35,997 nt of DNA, from contig JAULBX010027561.1 in assembly GCA_032358255.1 (NCBI GenBank), forward strand, positions 1 through 35,997, read 5' to 3'. The notes under the pieces were generated by a model. That model worked only from the letters and a program-made list of their open reading frames with translations. It was not told the DNA's origin and made no database searches. Shown here in pieces: positions 1 through 9,965 of this stretch; position 1 is the stretch's first letter, and every line of letters starts with the position of its first letter. A program made the position numbers and the translations under genes. Origin of the DNA: Heterotrichella gracilis. Its lineage: Eukaryota > Sar > Xanthophyceae > Tribonematales > Xanthonemataceae.

Positions 1-430
1 AACCTGAGCCAGCTCATCACCATCCCCCCAGGCACCACTGGTGGGTTTGAGGGTGGTGCATGGGGGTGTTTAGGGTTTAGGGTTCAACCTGAGCCAGCTC
101 ATCACCATCCCCCCAGGCACCACTGGTGGGTTTGAGGGTGGTGCATGGGGGTGTTTAGGGTTTAGGGTTCAACCTGAGCCAGCTCATCACCATCCCCCCT
201 GGCACCACTGGTGGGTTTGAGGGTGGTGCATGGGGGGGGTTAGGGTTGAGGGTTGAGGGTTTAAGGTTCAACCTGAGCCAGCTCATCACCATACCCCCAT
301 GCACCACTGGTGGGTTTGAGGGTGGTGCATGGGGGGGGTTAGGGTTGAGTATTGAGGGTTTAAGGTTCAACCTGAGCCAGCTCATCACCATACCCCCAGG
401 CACCACTGGTGGGTTTGAGGGTGGTGCATG
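1..430. repeat. Minisatellite, about five copies of an 85-99 bp unit
   Basis: Copies of a unit beginning AACCTGAGCCAGCTCATCAC start at 1, 86, 171, 270 and 369, so the period is 85, 85, 99 and 99 bp and the last copy is partial. Each unit ends in a G-rich stretch containing one or two TTTAGGG-like heptamers. The longer units carry an added GGGTTGAG-type segment. Open frames run through it on both strands, but they simply follow the repeat period and are not supported as coding. The array may continue beyond the left edge and could lie in an intron or 5' flank of the gene at 707-2010. Confidence 0.9.
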
Positions 431-706
431 GGGGTGGGGGGGGAGTAGATGGGGTGGCGCTTTGATGTTGGTGTTGGGTTGTTCTTGACCTGTGCTGCGG
501 TGTGCGGGGATGTGGATCTAGGTACAGATACTTGGGGTCATATAGGGTGTTTGGCAAATTGAATGTATTACTAGACATTCACATGTATTGGGCCATGTAG
601 CATGGCTAATCGAAGTCACCACATCATGCTTGAAGCAGCTCTAGGTTGGCAAGCCACCCCCATCAACCCCCGCCACCTGACCCCACCGCCCTCTCCCCCC
701 CTGCAG

Positions 707-2010
707 ACATCACCCCGGCCGCCTGCAGCGCCGCGGAAACCAACTTCAAATCCCTTCTTGGGGCCACCTTTGCCGACATCGTGGACAACATCCTCTCGGA
801 GGTGTGCGCAGGCGCCGGCGCAATGGCGCCCGGGGCAGCACCGATGGGCTCGACTATGCCCATGGCCTCACCCGCACCAGGGCCCGCCGCGGCTGTGAAT
901 CTGCCAGGTAGGGTTCAGGGTGTTTGGTGGGAGGGTTTGCAAAGGGGGTGCGCTTGCAGCTCATGATTGGGGTGTGGCATGTGGCATGCTTACCAAATAA
1001 GACTTTGTGCCCACAACCTTGAAACCCCGCCGTTCATGTGCCTGTTGATGGGTGGGTGTGCCACAGATGCTCAGGCCCTACATGCGCCAGCCAATGGCAT
1101 CTACCTGCCCCTAAACCCTACACCTTAAGCCCTAAACCAATGCCAGGCACCCACGCCAGCCCACCGCGCATTGCATCGCCTCATAGAGCAACGCAAAAGG
1201 CGCTGCCAGCTTAATGCTCAACCCCCACGCCCACTATCACCCCCTGGCACACCCAGTGCACCACCACCTCCTCCCATCCCTTTACTACCCCCCTTACACC
1301 ACCACCTCACCACCCACCCAACCTCCCACCCCGCGCAGCCAACGTCCTGGCCATCATTGCCACCGTCGCCGCATCCGGCCCCACCACCGACATCGCCAAG
1401 CTTGGGGGTGATTTGTTCAACGCTCTGCTTAAGGATGTGAAGTCAGGCGCTCTCACTGAGGCCCAGCTTGGCACCGCCCTCCAGACGCTGTCCAAGAATA
1501 GCAAGCTCACCAACGACCAGCTGGCGTCGCTCTTTGCAGGTAAGGCAGGTGGTGGGTGGAGAGTAGGGATCCAAAATGCCACGCATTTCCAAAAAGTAAA
1601 TACGTAATACCCTGTAATACCTAGGGATTGAAAATACCATGTATTGCCGAATTTTGTTTTTTGAGAAGAGGCAGGGCGAGAATTTCTAGAGATAGGAATT
1701 CAAGCTCTGACCCTATTGTTTCATCCCAATAAAGTTAAGTGGGATACATCTGCATTTTCCTCATATCAACGTTATGCATTTTCCTCACATCAACCATCCC
1801 CCCTGCTCAGGCTCCCTCAACGCCTTTGCCAAGGTGCCACCTGGCGACTCCGCAGCGGCCAGCCACATCCTGACCACACTCACCTCAACGCCCGGCGGCG
1901 ACGGCAACGTCATCGACGTGGGCGCCATCATCCCCTTGGTGCTGCCAAAGCTGGATGCAGCCACCATCCCAAAGCTGCTGCCGCTGCTCGGGGCCCTGGG
2001 GGGCAGATAG
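707..2010 (+). CDS. Unrecognised protein, three 3' exons (5' end not found)
   Basis: Three exons join in frame: 707-907, 1339-1539 and 1811-2010 (TAG). Every acceptor is a CAG after a pyrimidine tract, both donors are GTAGGG or GTAAGG, and both introns are phase 1. The first two exons are exactly 201 nt and the last is 200 nt, about 67 residues each. The product is Ala/Leu/Thr-rich and looks helical, with segments such as LGGDLFNALLKDVKSG, LTEAQLGTALQTLSKNSKL and IIPLVLPKLDAATIPKLLP. I see no catalytic motif or known family. The first exon also carries a Met/Pro/Ala-rich low-complexity stretch. No start codon fits the phase of exon 707-907, so one or more upstream exons are missing, perhaps inside or left of the minisatellite. 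Function unknown. Confidence 0.7.
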
Positions 2011-2260
2011 GCGCCACACGCTTTCCAGGAAAATGAAACGAATAAGAGGGCGGATCTCTGGGAGGCGAGCAGGCGGTGTGCGGTAACCCACTAGGATTGA
2101 GAACCCACCCAGTCTGTAGGCGAGGCGTTCCCAAGGGGCCAGATGGTGATTCTATAATAAATATGAAGTTTTCATGTTAGTGCATTAACTGGTCACTGAG
2201 ATGAAGACCGCATAATATACCCCTGAACAAGGGGCCCGAGACATTGTCACCCAATAAATC

Positions 2261-2302
2261 TTTTTTATTTCTGAAATGAAAATTTTTTATTTCTGAAATG
2301 AA
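2261..2302. repeat. Two direct copies of a 22 bp AT-rich unit
   Basis: TTTTTTATTTCTGAAATGAA occurs at 2261 and again at 2283, back to back, in the intergenic DNA after the gene ending at 2010. No function is apparent. Confidence 0.85.
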
Positions 2303-2453
2303 TCATGCATGCCGCAAAATGTCATTTGAACTTCAACTTGAAAACTAGACAGCCACTGTTGCGCTGTTAAGATATAGGTGAATCAAGTGGCCTTCACACC
2401 ACTTGTCAAGGCACTAGACTAGTGGCCTCTTAACTCCGCCTTTGCGCGTCCCC

Positions 2454-2472
2454 TTCTTTCTTTCTTTCTTTC
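2454..2472. repeat. (TTTC)n microsatellite
   Basis: A short run of CTTT/TTTC units in convergent intergenic DNA. Confidence 0.85.
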
Positions 2473-2959
2473 AAAGAGTCTTCATTCTATGATCTGTTGG
2501 GATTCTGTAGTTATGAAGTTCAACTGTAACAGTTGCCCCCCGGGTTCTGAGAACCAAACTGCCAAGAGCCTAGCAGCGGCCATGTGCACATTGCCACAGT
2601 GGAACCGGTTGACTCAATTCGGAATGGGCCATGTGCGCCAGGTGGTGAGCACCACTTGGGCGGGCCCAACTAGCTGTTTGACATTGCAACATTGTGTGTT
2701 CGGCATATGCCATGTAGCATGTGGCGCCCGGCGTGATCACATGCATGAATAATTCATGAAGTATAATGATTATACAAGTCACTGGATACGGTATTATGAA
2801 TTCACTTCCAAGGTTACAACGGTTAACCGGGTTACCAATTGGAAATGAGTACCGTACCCAGCCTGAAGCCACTGCGGCACTGCCTGTGGATCCATGGTCA
2901 ACCTACTACGCGTGCGGCACCTGGCCCAGGGCCTGCAGCAGCTGCCGCTAGAATACCAG

Positions 2960-3115
2960 AAAAACATTGCATCCATCATTATTATGACCTACTCCAGCAG
3001 GACCTCAAGTCGCGTGGAATCAATAAGTGGTTCAAACAGTGCCAGGAAAGAGCTGCGTGGCGCCGCATATGCAAGACTGACTGCTAATCTGTATTGCTGG
3101 AATGCATGTAACTAA
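2960..3115 (+). mobile_element. Possible 5'-truncated non-LTR retrotransposon 3' end
   Basis: An open frame ending at 3087 finishes with a Trp/Arg/Cys-rich tail (KWFKQCQERAAWRRICKTDC then TAA). The stop and following sequence (GACTGACTGCTAATCTG...GCTGGAATGCATGTAACTAA) recur at 26187-26250 and 32163-32252. The copies begin at different points but end in the same place, and two of them finish in repeated TAAC units. Variable 5' ends, a shared 3' end and a short tandem tail are typical of LINE or SINE insertions. The basic WRR...C tail resembles C-termini of some LINE ORF2 proteins, but no reverse transcriptase is present, so the class is an inference. Confidence 0.5.
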
Positions 3116-3508
3116 ACTGTAATGATGAAAGCCCGCCGTGCGCAGCGCAAAAGCGCCGTAAACAACTCCTGGGCAGGGCAGTTTCCCAATGGCTAGCCCA
3201 GCCACGAGCCACTTACTGTACATGTATCATATCCCTGATCTGTGCTCCATTGGCATACCAGTCATGCCATGTAGCATATCCCTGGTACATCCTGCGTGGG
3301 CATACCAACCGTCGCAACATAATCCAAGCTGGCAGCTGCCTTAGAAGCTGCCACTCGATGCACCCCACCACCATGGTGTGGCATTCGCTGCGCCAGTCCT
3401 TGTGCTTGGTTTGAAGGTTACGGTCAAGGCTGATTTGTGGCTACCGGCAAACGGTGTACCTCCTGGGTAGCTTCACCCCAGATTCCAAAGCCATGGCTTG
3501 ACTTTGAT

Positions 3509-6108
3509 CTAGAGGCCCTCAAGAAAATCTACCTGCAGCAGCAGCTGCTCCTGACCACCCAGGCTCCCCCAGCACCTGGCATCGCCACCGCCTGTCAGCA
3601 CCCATGCGCACCACCAGTGACACCCGCCAACTCTCACCCTCGCTGGCGCCCCCGTCCTTTGCATGGCCCCAAACCACCAGAACCCCCGCCACCGCCACCA
3701 ATGAGCAACCCCCGTGCACCCCTCTCCCTCCCCCACACCACCGCCAGTGCCCCCCACATTAAACGGTCCCCTTTCCTTCCCCCTCCATCTTGTCAGCTGC
3801 TCCCCGAGGCAGCCAGGCATGCATCAGTCGCCGCCTGCAGTCAAGAGAGCCAATGGGGGATGATCAGGCCATGCGCCAGTTGGCATGCTGCTATATGTTG
3901 GGATGGGTACGGGTGGAGGTGGGAGGAAGTATTATGGACGCAGTCCCATGTGGCATTGAGACTTGCTGCTGCATGAGGAGGCAGTAATGATGCATGTGGA
4001 TTGCAATGCATGTGCCACCGCCATTACAACCTCGACCACAGATGCAGCGATACCTGCAGGTCGTTGCTGTACTTTACTATCCCCCCAGGACAGGCCACCA
4101 TCCTCATCCCAACCCCCACCGCCACCCCCATCACCAGCCCACCACCACCTCCACCACCCACCTGCAGGTCGTTGTCGTATTTCACAAGCGCCCCCACGAC
4201 GAGGTCAGCAGTGCACCCATCATCATGACTACAATCACCCTCCCCACACCCAACCCCACCGCCACCACCGTCCCCGCCACCAGCCCCATCACCCGCACCT
4301 GTAGGTCGTTGTCGTATTTCACCAGCGCCCCCACGATGAGGTCTGCGGTGAATCCCATGGAGTGCAGCTGCTTGTAATGCTCGCAAAACTTGGCAACCTG
4401 GAGCCAGGCAAGGGTGAATTTTATTCGTAAAATTGCTTACAGATTTATTCATAATGTTCTACTCTAGTCTTTTGTAGCCCATGGCAGCCCGTGGCAGGTT
4501 CTACTGGGCAAGAAAAGGTTTTCTTTTCTATTCCGGCATGGTAAGGGTCAATCCCAGGAGTGGAGCTGCTTGTAGTGCTCGCAGAATTGGGAGTGAGTGG
4601 CAGGGTTTCAATGGGCAAAAACGGGTATAAGGAGGCTGGCGATGCCTTGCGGGTGGCGCAACCTAGTGGGGTTGTACCATGCATGTTGCTCCATCTGCTG
4701 TTCAAGTAAATGCCGCAACCCTATAGGAAGCCCTGTGCCCTTAGGGCTAGCATTACGCACTAGGGTTTAGGTTTTAAGGCTGTGCCCCACCTTGTCGCTT
4801 GCCGCCACGTCTGTGCCTGCATATGCCAGCCCAAATGCGGCCTCTTCCTCGCCAAAGCCCATTTTGGTGAACCGGTCAAGGGCCTGGGTGTAGGGGTTGC
4901 TGGGGTTGGCCTGGGGAGGGGTGGAAGGGGGGTTGAGGGGGGGATTAGGAGGGGATGCTGGAGGGTGCAGCTAGGCGGGTGAGGGATGAAATGGGGTTAA
5001 GGTCGGGCATCCGATGTGCACTAAGAGACTGCAGGGCTAGATCAGTGGGTTGGATACAACCTAGCAGAATAGGAAATTTGTAGTTTTTGGGCTTCAAGCC
5101 TCCCCTGACGGCTTCCTCATGCTCTGCAGCGCCCGGGAAGGGTTTACAGTCTGCGGTTTTACGGTATAAATTAGGGTTTAGGGTTTTGCACTCACCGTGA
5201 CCGCCTTGGTCAGCCTCTGCAGCGCCTGTTGGCTCACTGTGGTTGAGCTGTGGGCGCCCACATCGGCTAGCAGCTTCCTCTCCAGCTCAAAGTTGAAGGT
5301 GAACTGCGTGGGGGCAGTTTCCTCGACAGGGGGCGGAGGCGGGACCTGGGGATGGGGTTGGGGTAGGAAGCTCACCTTTTTTGGTGTTGGGAGTAGAGTG
5401 GATGCAAGCCAATCTCGGGAAGAGGAGGGGTGGTAGATGGGCGCATTCATGCAAAGGAAAAGAGAATGCATATCTACAAGGACGTGGCACAGCAAAGTCG
5501 TCCCGGGGGCTGAAACTGCCCCGGCACAGACTTGAAAGCGCACCCGGTGCCACCAGAAAAAAGGAGTATGCATGGGCAAGGATTGTGCCGGGGCGTTTAT
5601 GTTGTATGTGCAGAAGTGGCCCCACTAAGTCGAGGGCACATTCATGCATCCTCCAAATCCCACATGCATGCATATGGGCAGGCTGGTTGTCAGCAATGGT
5701 GGATAGGATGCGACAGTCACAGCTGGTGGAATAAACCACTGAAAGCTCCAGAAACCCGCGTCCCCAGTGTGCCAAGGGCAGGATAAACAAGGCAGGCTGC
5801 ACGAGGCACTCCAGGTTGAGGGGTTGCCAAGAGGGTGCGGGTGTCAGCAAGAGTCTCACCGGTCTACTGATGCTGTATCTATCTGCCACCTTGACCTGCA
5901 GCAGCGGTCGCGGTGGTTCGGCGGGCGGCTGCGGTTGGGCGGGGCCGTTCGGCTGCTGCTGCGATGCAGGGCGAGAAGGCTGTGCGTGGTGCATTGATGT
6001 GGAAGGGTACAGGCTGGTTGGGTAGGGTGCCGCAGAGGGTGGGGGCGGGCGTGGCAACACCGACGAGGGAGAAGGGTCACTCCCCGCGAAGTTGACCGCT
6101 GGATACAT
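3509..6108 (-). CDS. Proline-rich protein with two UBA-like domains (possibly ESCRT-I UBAP1-like)
   Basis: Five exons on the minus strand: 6108-5896, 5345-5196, 4910-4791, 4397-4299 and 3532-3509. All introns are phase 0 and the product is 201 residues. Residues 1-75 are Pro/Ser/Gln-rich and disordered. Exon 2 has a conserved-looking stretch (FTFNFELERKLLADVG). Exon 3 holds a UBA-like segment, ALDRFTKMGFGEEEAAFGLA, and exon 4 a second one, QLHSMGFTADLIVGALVKYD, with the MGF loop and the AL...NDLQ helix. UBA domains bind ubiquitin. The tandem pair at the C-terminus after a disordered N-terminus resembles the SOUBA arrangement of ESCRT-I UBAP1, but that name is tentative. The last exon is only 24 nt and supplies VDFLEGL-stop, which completes the third UBA helix. 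It is the least certain exon. The first Met is at 6108; an in-frame stop lies a few codons upstream. Confidence 0.72.
4050..4606 (-). repeat. Partial echoes of UBA exon 4
   Basis: The intact exon 4 (4397-4299) has three degraded neighbours on the same strand. At about 4606-4556 its 5' part recurs (FCEHYKQLHS, then broken). At about 4216-4160 its 3' part recurs (TADLVVGALVKYDNDLQ followed by GT). At about 4095-4050 a shorter 3' part recurs (VKYSNDLQ followed by GT). The two 3' copies keep a donor-like GT after CAG. They are pseudo-exons or alternative exon ends inside the introns, not extra genes. Confidence 0.8.
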
Positions 6109-6808
6109 GGGGTGAAATTGCTGAGGAGGTGCCCGGGAAAAAGCCTATCTGTATGTGTCCACTCGAAAACTGAACGTTGGGTCGCAAACTGCACAACAGT
6201 GCCAGAACGGCTGGATGTCTCACGACCTGGAGGCGTCAAGGCGTGGATATTGTGCAGAGGAGACCCTGGTGTGCGCCACTGGACGAGACTGGACTGGCTG
6301 CAGTTGCGGGGTTGCTGCACATGTGGTGGTGCAATGCATGCATGCCTCCCAGGACCCAAACCACGATGAAGCCAAAGCTACACAGCGGTTAGAATAACGT
6401 GGGTAACACAGCAGATAACGCAAACCTGAGTGTACACATATCCTGTCTACTTTTGCCGGCAAAAGGTTGCAACATAAAAGCATGCTGCAGCTTACAGGGT
6501 CCGCAGTGCCTGTGGTGGACACCTAGGTCTCGGTGAAAAGTCTACAACACCATTTTTAGCACTTGCAGCACTTGCACGCAGAAGGCTGTGTCCCTTCCGT
6601 GCTCACCTGTGTCCAGTAGGGTCCAGTTGGCTTACCGGTGTTCGGCCCCCAACCCACCTCGACTTCGTGAAAGGACCTTTCTTTGGTTGTGGCACGCTGT
6701 GGCTGTGCATGCGTCAGTGATGCCCACTGGCCCTAGCCACAGCTAGGACACCCGCTGCGCTTGGCAGTCCCTTCAGTGGTGTTTTTGTAGGCGTTACGTC
6801 TAGTCGAG
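6109..6808. promoter_or_regulatory. Divergent intergenic region with probable promoters
   Basis: About 700 bp separate the start of the minus-strand UBA gene and the start of tandem gene A. It must hold at least gene A's promoter and probably both. It includes ATGCAT-containing runs near 6338 and 6709. No TATA box or initiator can be assigned with confidence. Confidence 0.45.
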
Positions 6809-8884
6809 ATGATAGTGAGGGGCATTGGTGGAGCAGTCTCGAGCAGTAGCGGTCCATTGGCATGCATGCACCCTCGCCCCATCGTGGGCATTTCTATCCG
6901 TACCACACCACACAGCTTGACAAGGAGCTTCAGGTTCTTCGCGCCAAATACAATACACCATAGGTTGACTGTGGAAGCTAGCTCCGGCGGGAGTGGAGCC
7001 TTCGACTTCAGCAAGAAAGACGTGACTGCCGGAGACTTTTTCATGTACGTGCAGTGCCAGTGGGTGGCGTCTCAGGCTCGAGCAGTATAGCGATGCCGTG
7101 CCTTTCTACCTGAAATAAAAGGCCAAGCTACTTACTGTAGATATTTCATCAGTTGGTCACCACGCCTGGGAACGAAGCCCTTGGTACTTGTGGAAGCCTC
7201 ACCATGCCCACTTGAATTGCATGCATGGTTAGTTAGTTGCATGGCAACAGTGACCGCCAGGCTCACAGTAAGCACTACACAAGCATGCGCCACTCGTAGC
7301 CACCCTGGCTTTGCGTGTGCCTCGTTTGTACGCGCCAACACTGAACAGGAGGCGTGCAGTGGCCAACTGCTGCCAGTGTTTGAGACCCTAAACTGGGATT
7401 TTTGCATGTCCTCATCCTCCTGGTGACTGGGTCCCGCAGGGTGCTCTCTGAAACCGCCGAGGTGACCCGCCTGGTCCCCAAGTTTGCCAATTTTGACCTG
7501 GAGGGCAAGAAAATTCTGGCCAGCAAGGTGCGTGGTTTTAGGGTTTAGGGTGCCCCTGTGCCAGCGTATCTGCCTATGGCTGATGAGCCACGGCGGGTAC
7601 TCATCATTATTCTTATTCTTATGCTATTCCTAGTAAGTTGGTTAGTTGCATGGATTCCAGCAATGCAGCCAGTTTAGCAGTCAGTCTTGCTTGCACATGC
7701 GGCGCCAAGCAGCCCTTTCCTGGCACTGTTTGAACCACCTGTTGATTCCACTCCGCCTTGGGAGTACTCAACCCCCAAGTCGACTTGATGTCCTGCTCTA
7801 TCGTATTCTTATTCTTATATTATTCTCATTCTGAGTTTGACCTCATTTTCCTAAGGTGCGGGAGCTGTCGGAGCGATTCTTTGTGGTGTTCAACCAGTGC
7901 AAGCTGAGCCAAGACCCCGAGGTGAAAGAGATGATGCGGCTGCAGAACGTGCAGTTTTTGGAGGCAGGGATGAGCCCTGATGTCTACTACAAGACGTGCG
8001 TGTGCTAGCCTGCAAACCCTAAATTATGAACTCTAAACCCTGTACCCTGATGTCCTTGCTAGGCTGCATACCCTAAACCCTGAACCCTACACCCTGCACA
8101 ATGGAAAGCCAAAGCGTACCGTCCCTGGGGCTGGGACGAGCCATCCAGTATCCTGCAAAAAGTGGGAGGTAGCTTTGCTGACTACCCACGTATTTTCCAT
8201 CATTTTGTATCATGTTTAATTTAATATCCACTCATTTATCATTCAATTCCCGACCTCTTTGCAGCATGCTGGACGACCTGGGCGAGCAGCTTGACTACTT
8301 CATCGCTCATGAGCAGAAGTACCAGAACAACCCCGACGCACTCAACATGCTCCAGGCGCAGATGAAGACCGGCCTACCCGAGGAGGATGACATCCCCGAT
8401 TTCAATGACTTCATGAACGACCCATCCATGGAAGTGGCCATGCAGGTAAAGAATTTTATTCGCTGGAATTGCAATATTTATTTTCAGGTTTTTTGCAAGT
8501 TGCGTCGACCTTCTCCTTCTCTGCATCCCCAGGTGCCCCCCACCTGTTTCGCATGTTCCTACCTGCATGCGCCGTTGCTTCCCCGTCAATATCCTCGTAC
8601 TGCATTTCCGTGATCGAGCAGGTCTACATGCAGGACCCCCTCAGGGCCTGGTTCATGTTGGCCACCAAGAATGTGCTGGATGACCCCAAGAATGTGTGGT
8701 ACTGAAAACAAACAATGTAGCTAAAAATTGACAGAGTAGGTATTCCTACGTGCAGGACCCTCTCTTCATGCTTGCCACCAAGCAGGTGCTGGATGACCCC
8801 AAGAACCTGCAGACCTACCAGGACAACGCGCGCCTGTACCCATTCCTCAAGAAGCTAGCGGGGCAGAGCCGGCGGGCCAGATGA
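6809..8884 (+). CDS. Tandem gene A: putative plastid-targeted protein with STI1/DP-like C-terminus
   Basis: Five exons: 6809-7044, 7440-7527, 7856-7995, 8265-8445 and 8756-8884 (TGA), giving 257 residues. Exon 1 begins MIVRGIGGAVSSSSG, is rich in Ser/Arg/hydroxylated residues and reaches VEASSGGSG, a V-x-A pattern typical of chloroplast transit cleavage sites. The middle exons encode the domain shared by all four paralogues: RLVPKF...DLEGKKILASK, LSQDPEVKEMMRLQNVQFLE. The last exons encode DDLGEQLDYFIAHEQ and then DPLFMLATKQVLDDPKN plus LYPFLKKL. The final DP...NP...pattern resembles STI1/DP domains of Hop and Tic40, which bind client segments; that match is by eye. Unlike B, C and D, this copy has an extra intron at 7528-7855. 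An alternative terminal exon lies at 8622-8705. The same leader-domain-tail order in four neighbours supports the model strongly. Exact function unknown. Confidence 0.82.
7528..7855 (+). other. Copy-specific intron in gene A flanked by an 8 bp direct repeat
   Basis: This phase 0 intron interrupts a stretch that is continuous in B, C and D (ASKLHQL in C, ASRLRELC in D). AAGGTGCG occurs across the donor at 7525-7532 and again across the acceptor at 7853-7860. Splicing leaves one copy and restores the paralogous sequence. That is the expected trace of an intron gained by insertion with target-site duplication. The intron starts with TTTAGGG-like sequence and has AT-rich TTATTCTTATTCTTAT runs near both ends. 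Confidence 0.75.
8622..8705 (+). pseudogene. Echo or alternative terminal exon of gene A
   Basis: After an acceptor (GAGCAG) the frame reads VYMQDPLRAWFMLATKNVLD, then DPKNVWY and TGA. It copies the start of the true last exon at 8756 (DPLFMLATKQVLDDPKN). It is in the right phase to follow exon 8265-8445. Using it would give a protein that lacks the LYPFLKKL end. It may be a decoy, an alternative exon or a dead copy. Confidence 0.75.
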
Positions 8885-9379
8885 AGGGGCGTGGTGCGCC
8901 TAGTGCGCCAGGGCTGGGTTTTCAAATGAGGGGATTTTCGGGTCATGATAACCCAGCATTGCAGGGCGCAGCACTTGGTGAAGGGTGGCGTGGGGCAGAG
9001 GAATGGCGCGCAAGGTGACAGGAGGGTGGCATGTGGCGGGGGAGTGGTGCACCAGGGCTAGGTTTTCCCAGGGCGGGGGGATATTGGAGATTTGAAGTTT
9101 TGGAAAATTTGGTCATCAAAAAATGCAGACCAGGGCATGTTGTTTGGTTGTGGACCTAGGCCTTGCGTGATTTGCGTCAAAATTGGCTGACCAACAGCGG
9201 CGTTGGTGATGTGGCAGAGACAGCAAGACTGTGTTCCTGTGGCACCCGCATGCACCCATTGGTGAAGGCATTGGTGGGGTTAAAGTGTTTAGAGTGTAGG
9301 CTTTTATAATGTGTTGTTTCCCTGGGTTGGTTGCTCCCGTTTCAAATCCATCCCCCTGTTGCTCTGACACCCTCAGAGG

Positions 9380-9510
9380 CTTTTTTACAGCTGCTCTAGC
9401 AAGCTTTTGTCAGCTGCTTTAGTATACTGTTGGCAGCTGCTCTAGCGAGATTTCGAGCCACTTAGCTGCATACACCATTTCAGAACACAAGGACCAGCCG
9501 CAGGCTTGCC
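9380..9510. repeat. Intergenic duplicate shared with 12460-12590
   Basis: The region downstream of gene A shares ordered blocks with the region downstream of B, such as AGCTGCTTTAG, CACCATTTCAGAA and ACAAG followed by CGCAGGC or TGCAGGC. Further along, 9600-9860 matches 12750-13040 (GGCAGGC...TTGGCCA, ACAGTACACA/AAAGTACACA, CATGCATGCATCTGC). So the duplicated unit covers gene plus spacer, not the gene alone. Confidence 0.75.
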
Positions 9511-9599
9511 ATGTGTGGGAACGTTGAGACTCTTTTGCAACTGTTGTGGGGATACCCTGCCTAGAAAGGTGGATGATATTCCATGTCATCTCCTTTTGC

Positions 9600-9965
9600 A
9601 GGGAGGCAGGCAGGCGTTGGCCATCGCTCTGCGTGAAGTTGAGCAGGCATGGCATTGGGTTGAACCCTAAAGTTAAACCCTAATTTACTGCAACAGTCTG
9701 TGGAATGTGTCAAGGTTAAAGATTCAGCCTGCTTTTGTTTTACAGCGCCTGCTTTCTCGGTGCACAGTACACATTCAGCAGGTGCAACCCCAAGTAACCC
9801 TTCCTGTAACAGGTTACGCCGGAAAACTCCCAATTCCGAGCGTGGGGTTCATGCATGCATGCATCTGCCTCGTGATACTCTGCTGCGTATTGTAGACAGC
9901 GTGAACGCAAGCGACCAGCTGGTACTCACCTCTTAAAGACGCGAAGCAGCTATCCAATCATACTG
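9600..9965 (+). promoter_or_regulatory. Probable promoter of gene B, related to those of C and D
   Basis: Blocks shared upstream of B and C include the GCAGGCAGGC box, a GTACACA box and a CATGCATGCATCTGC run about 100-130 bp before the start codon. C and D further share GAAAACGAAAGCGGCTGACG-type sequence 60-80 bp before their ATG. Conservation of these blocks between diverged copies suggests regulatory use. CATGCA is the core of the plant RY element, but this role is not shown here. Confidence 0.5.

Larger units (their letters stand above)
2011..3508. other. Convergent intergenic region
   Basis: This lies between the 3' ends of the gene at 707-2010 and the minus-strand UBA gene. Apart from the small repeats and the possible retrotransposon end I see no coding unit. 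Short open frames in 2484-2950 have no splice logic and no recognisable motif. TGTAA, the usual chlorophyte polyadenylation signal, occurs at about 3108 and 3117. Confidence 0.5.

Noticed and set aside
1..488. Overlapping open frames on both strands across the minisatellite
   Set aside because: They follow the repeat unit and lack splice sites or motifs; low-complexity repeats give open frames by themselves.
2960..3115. Complete retrotransposon
   Set aside because: Only a short 3' coding tail and UTR-like end are visible; no reverse transcriptase, endonuclease or LTR.
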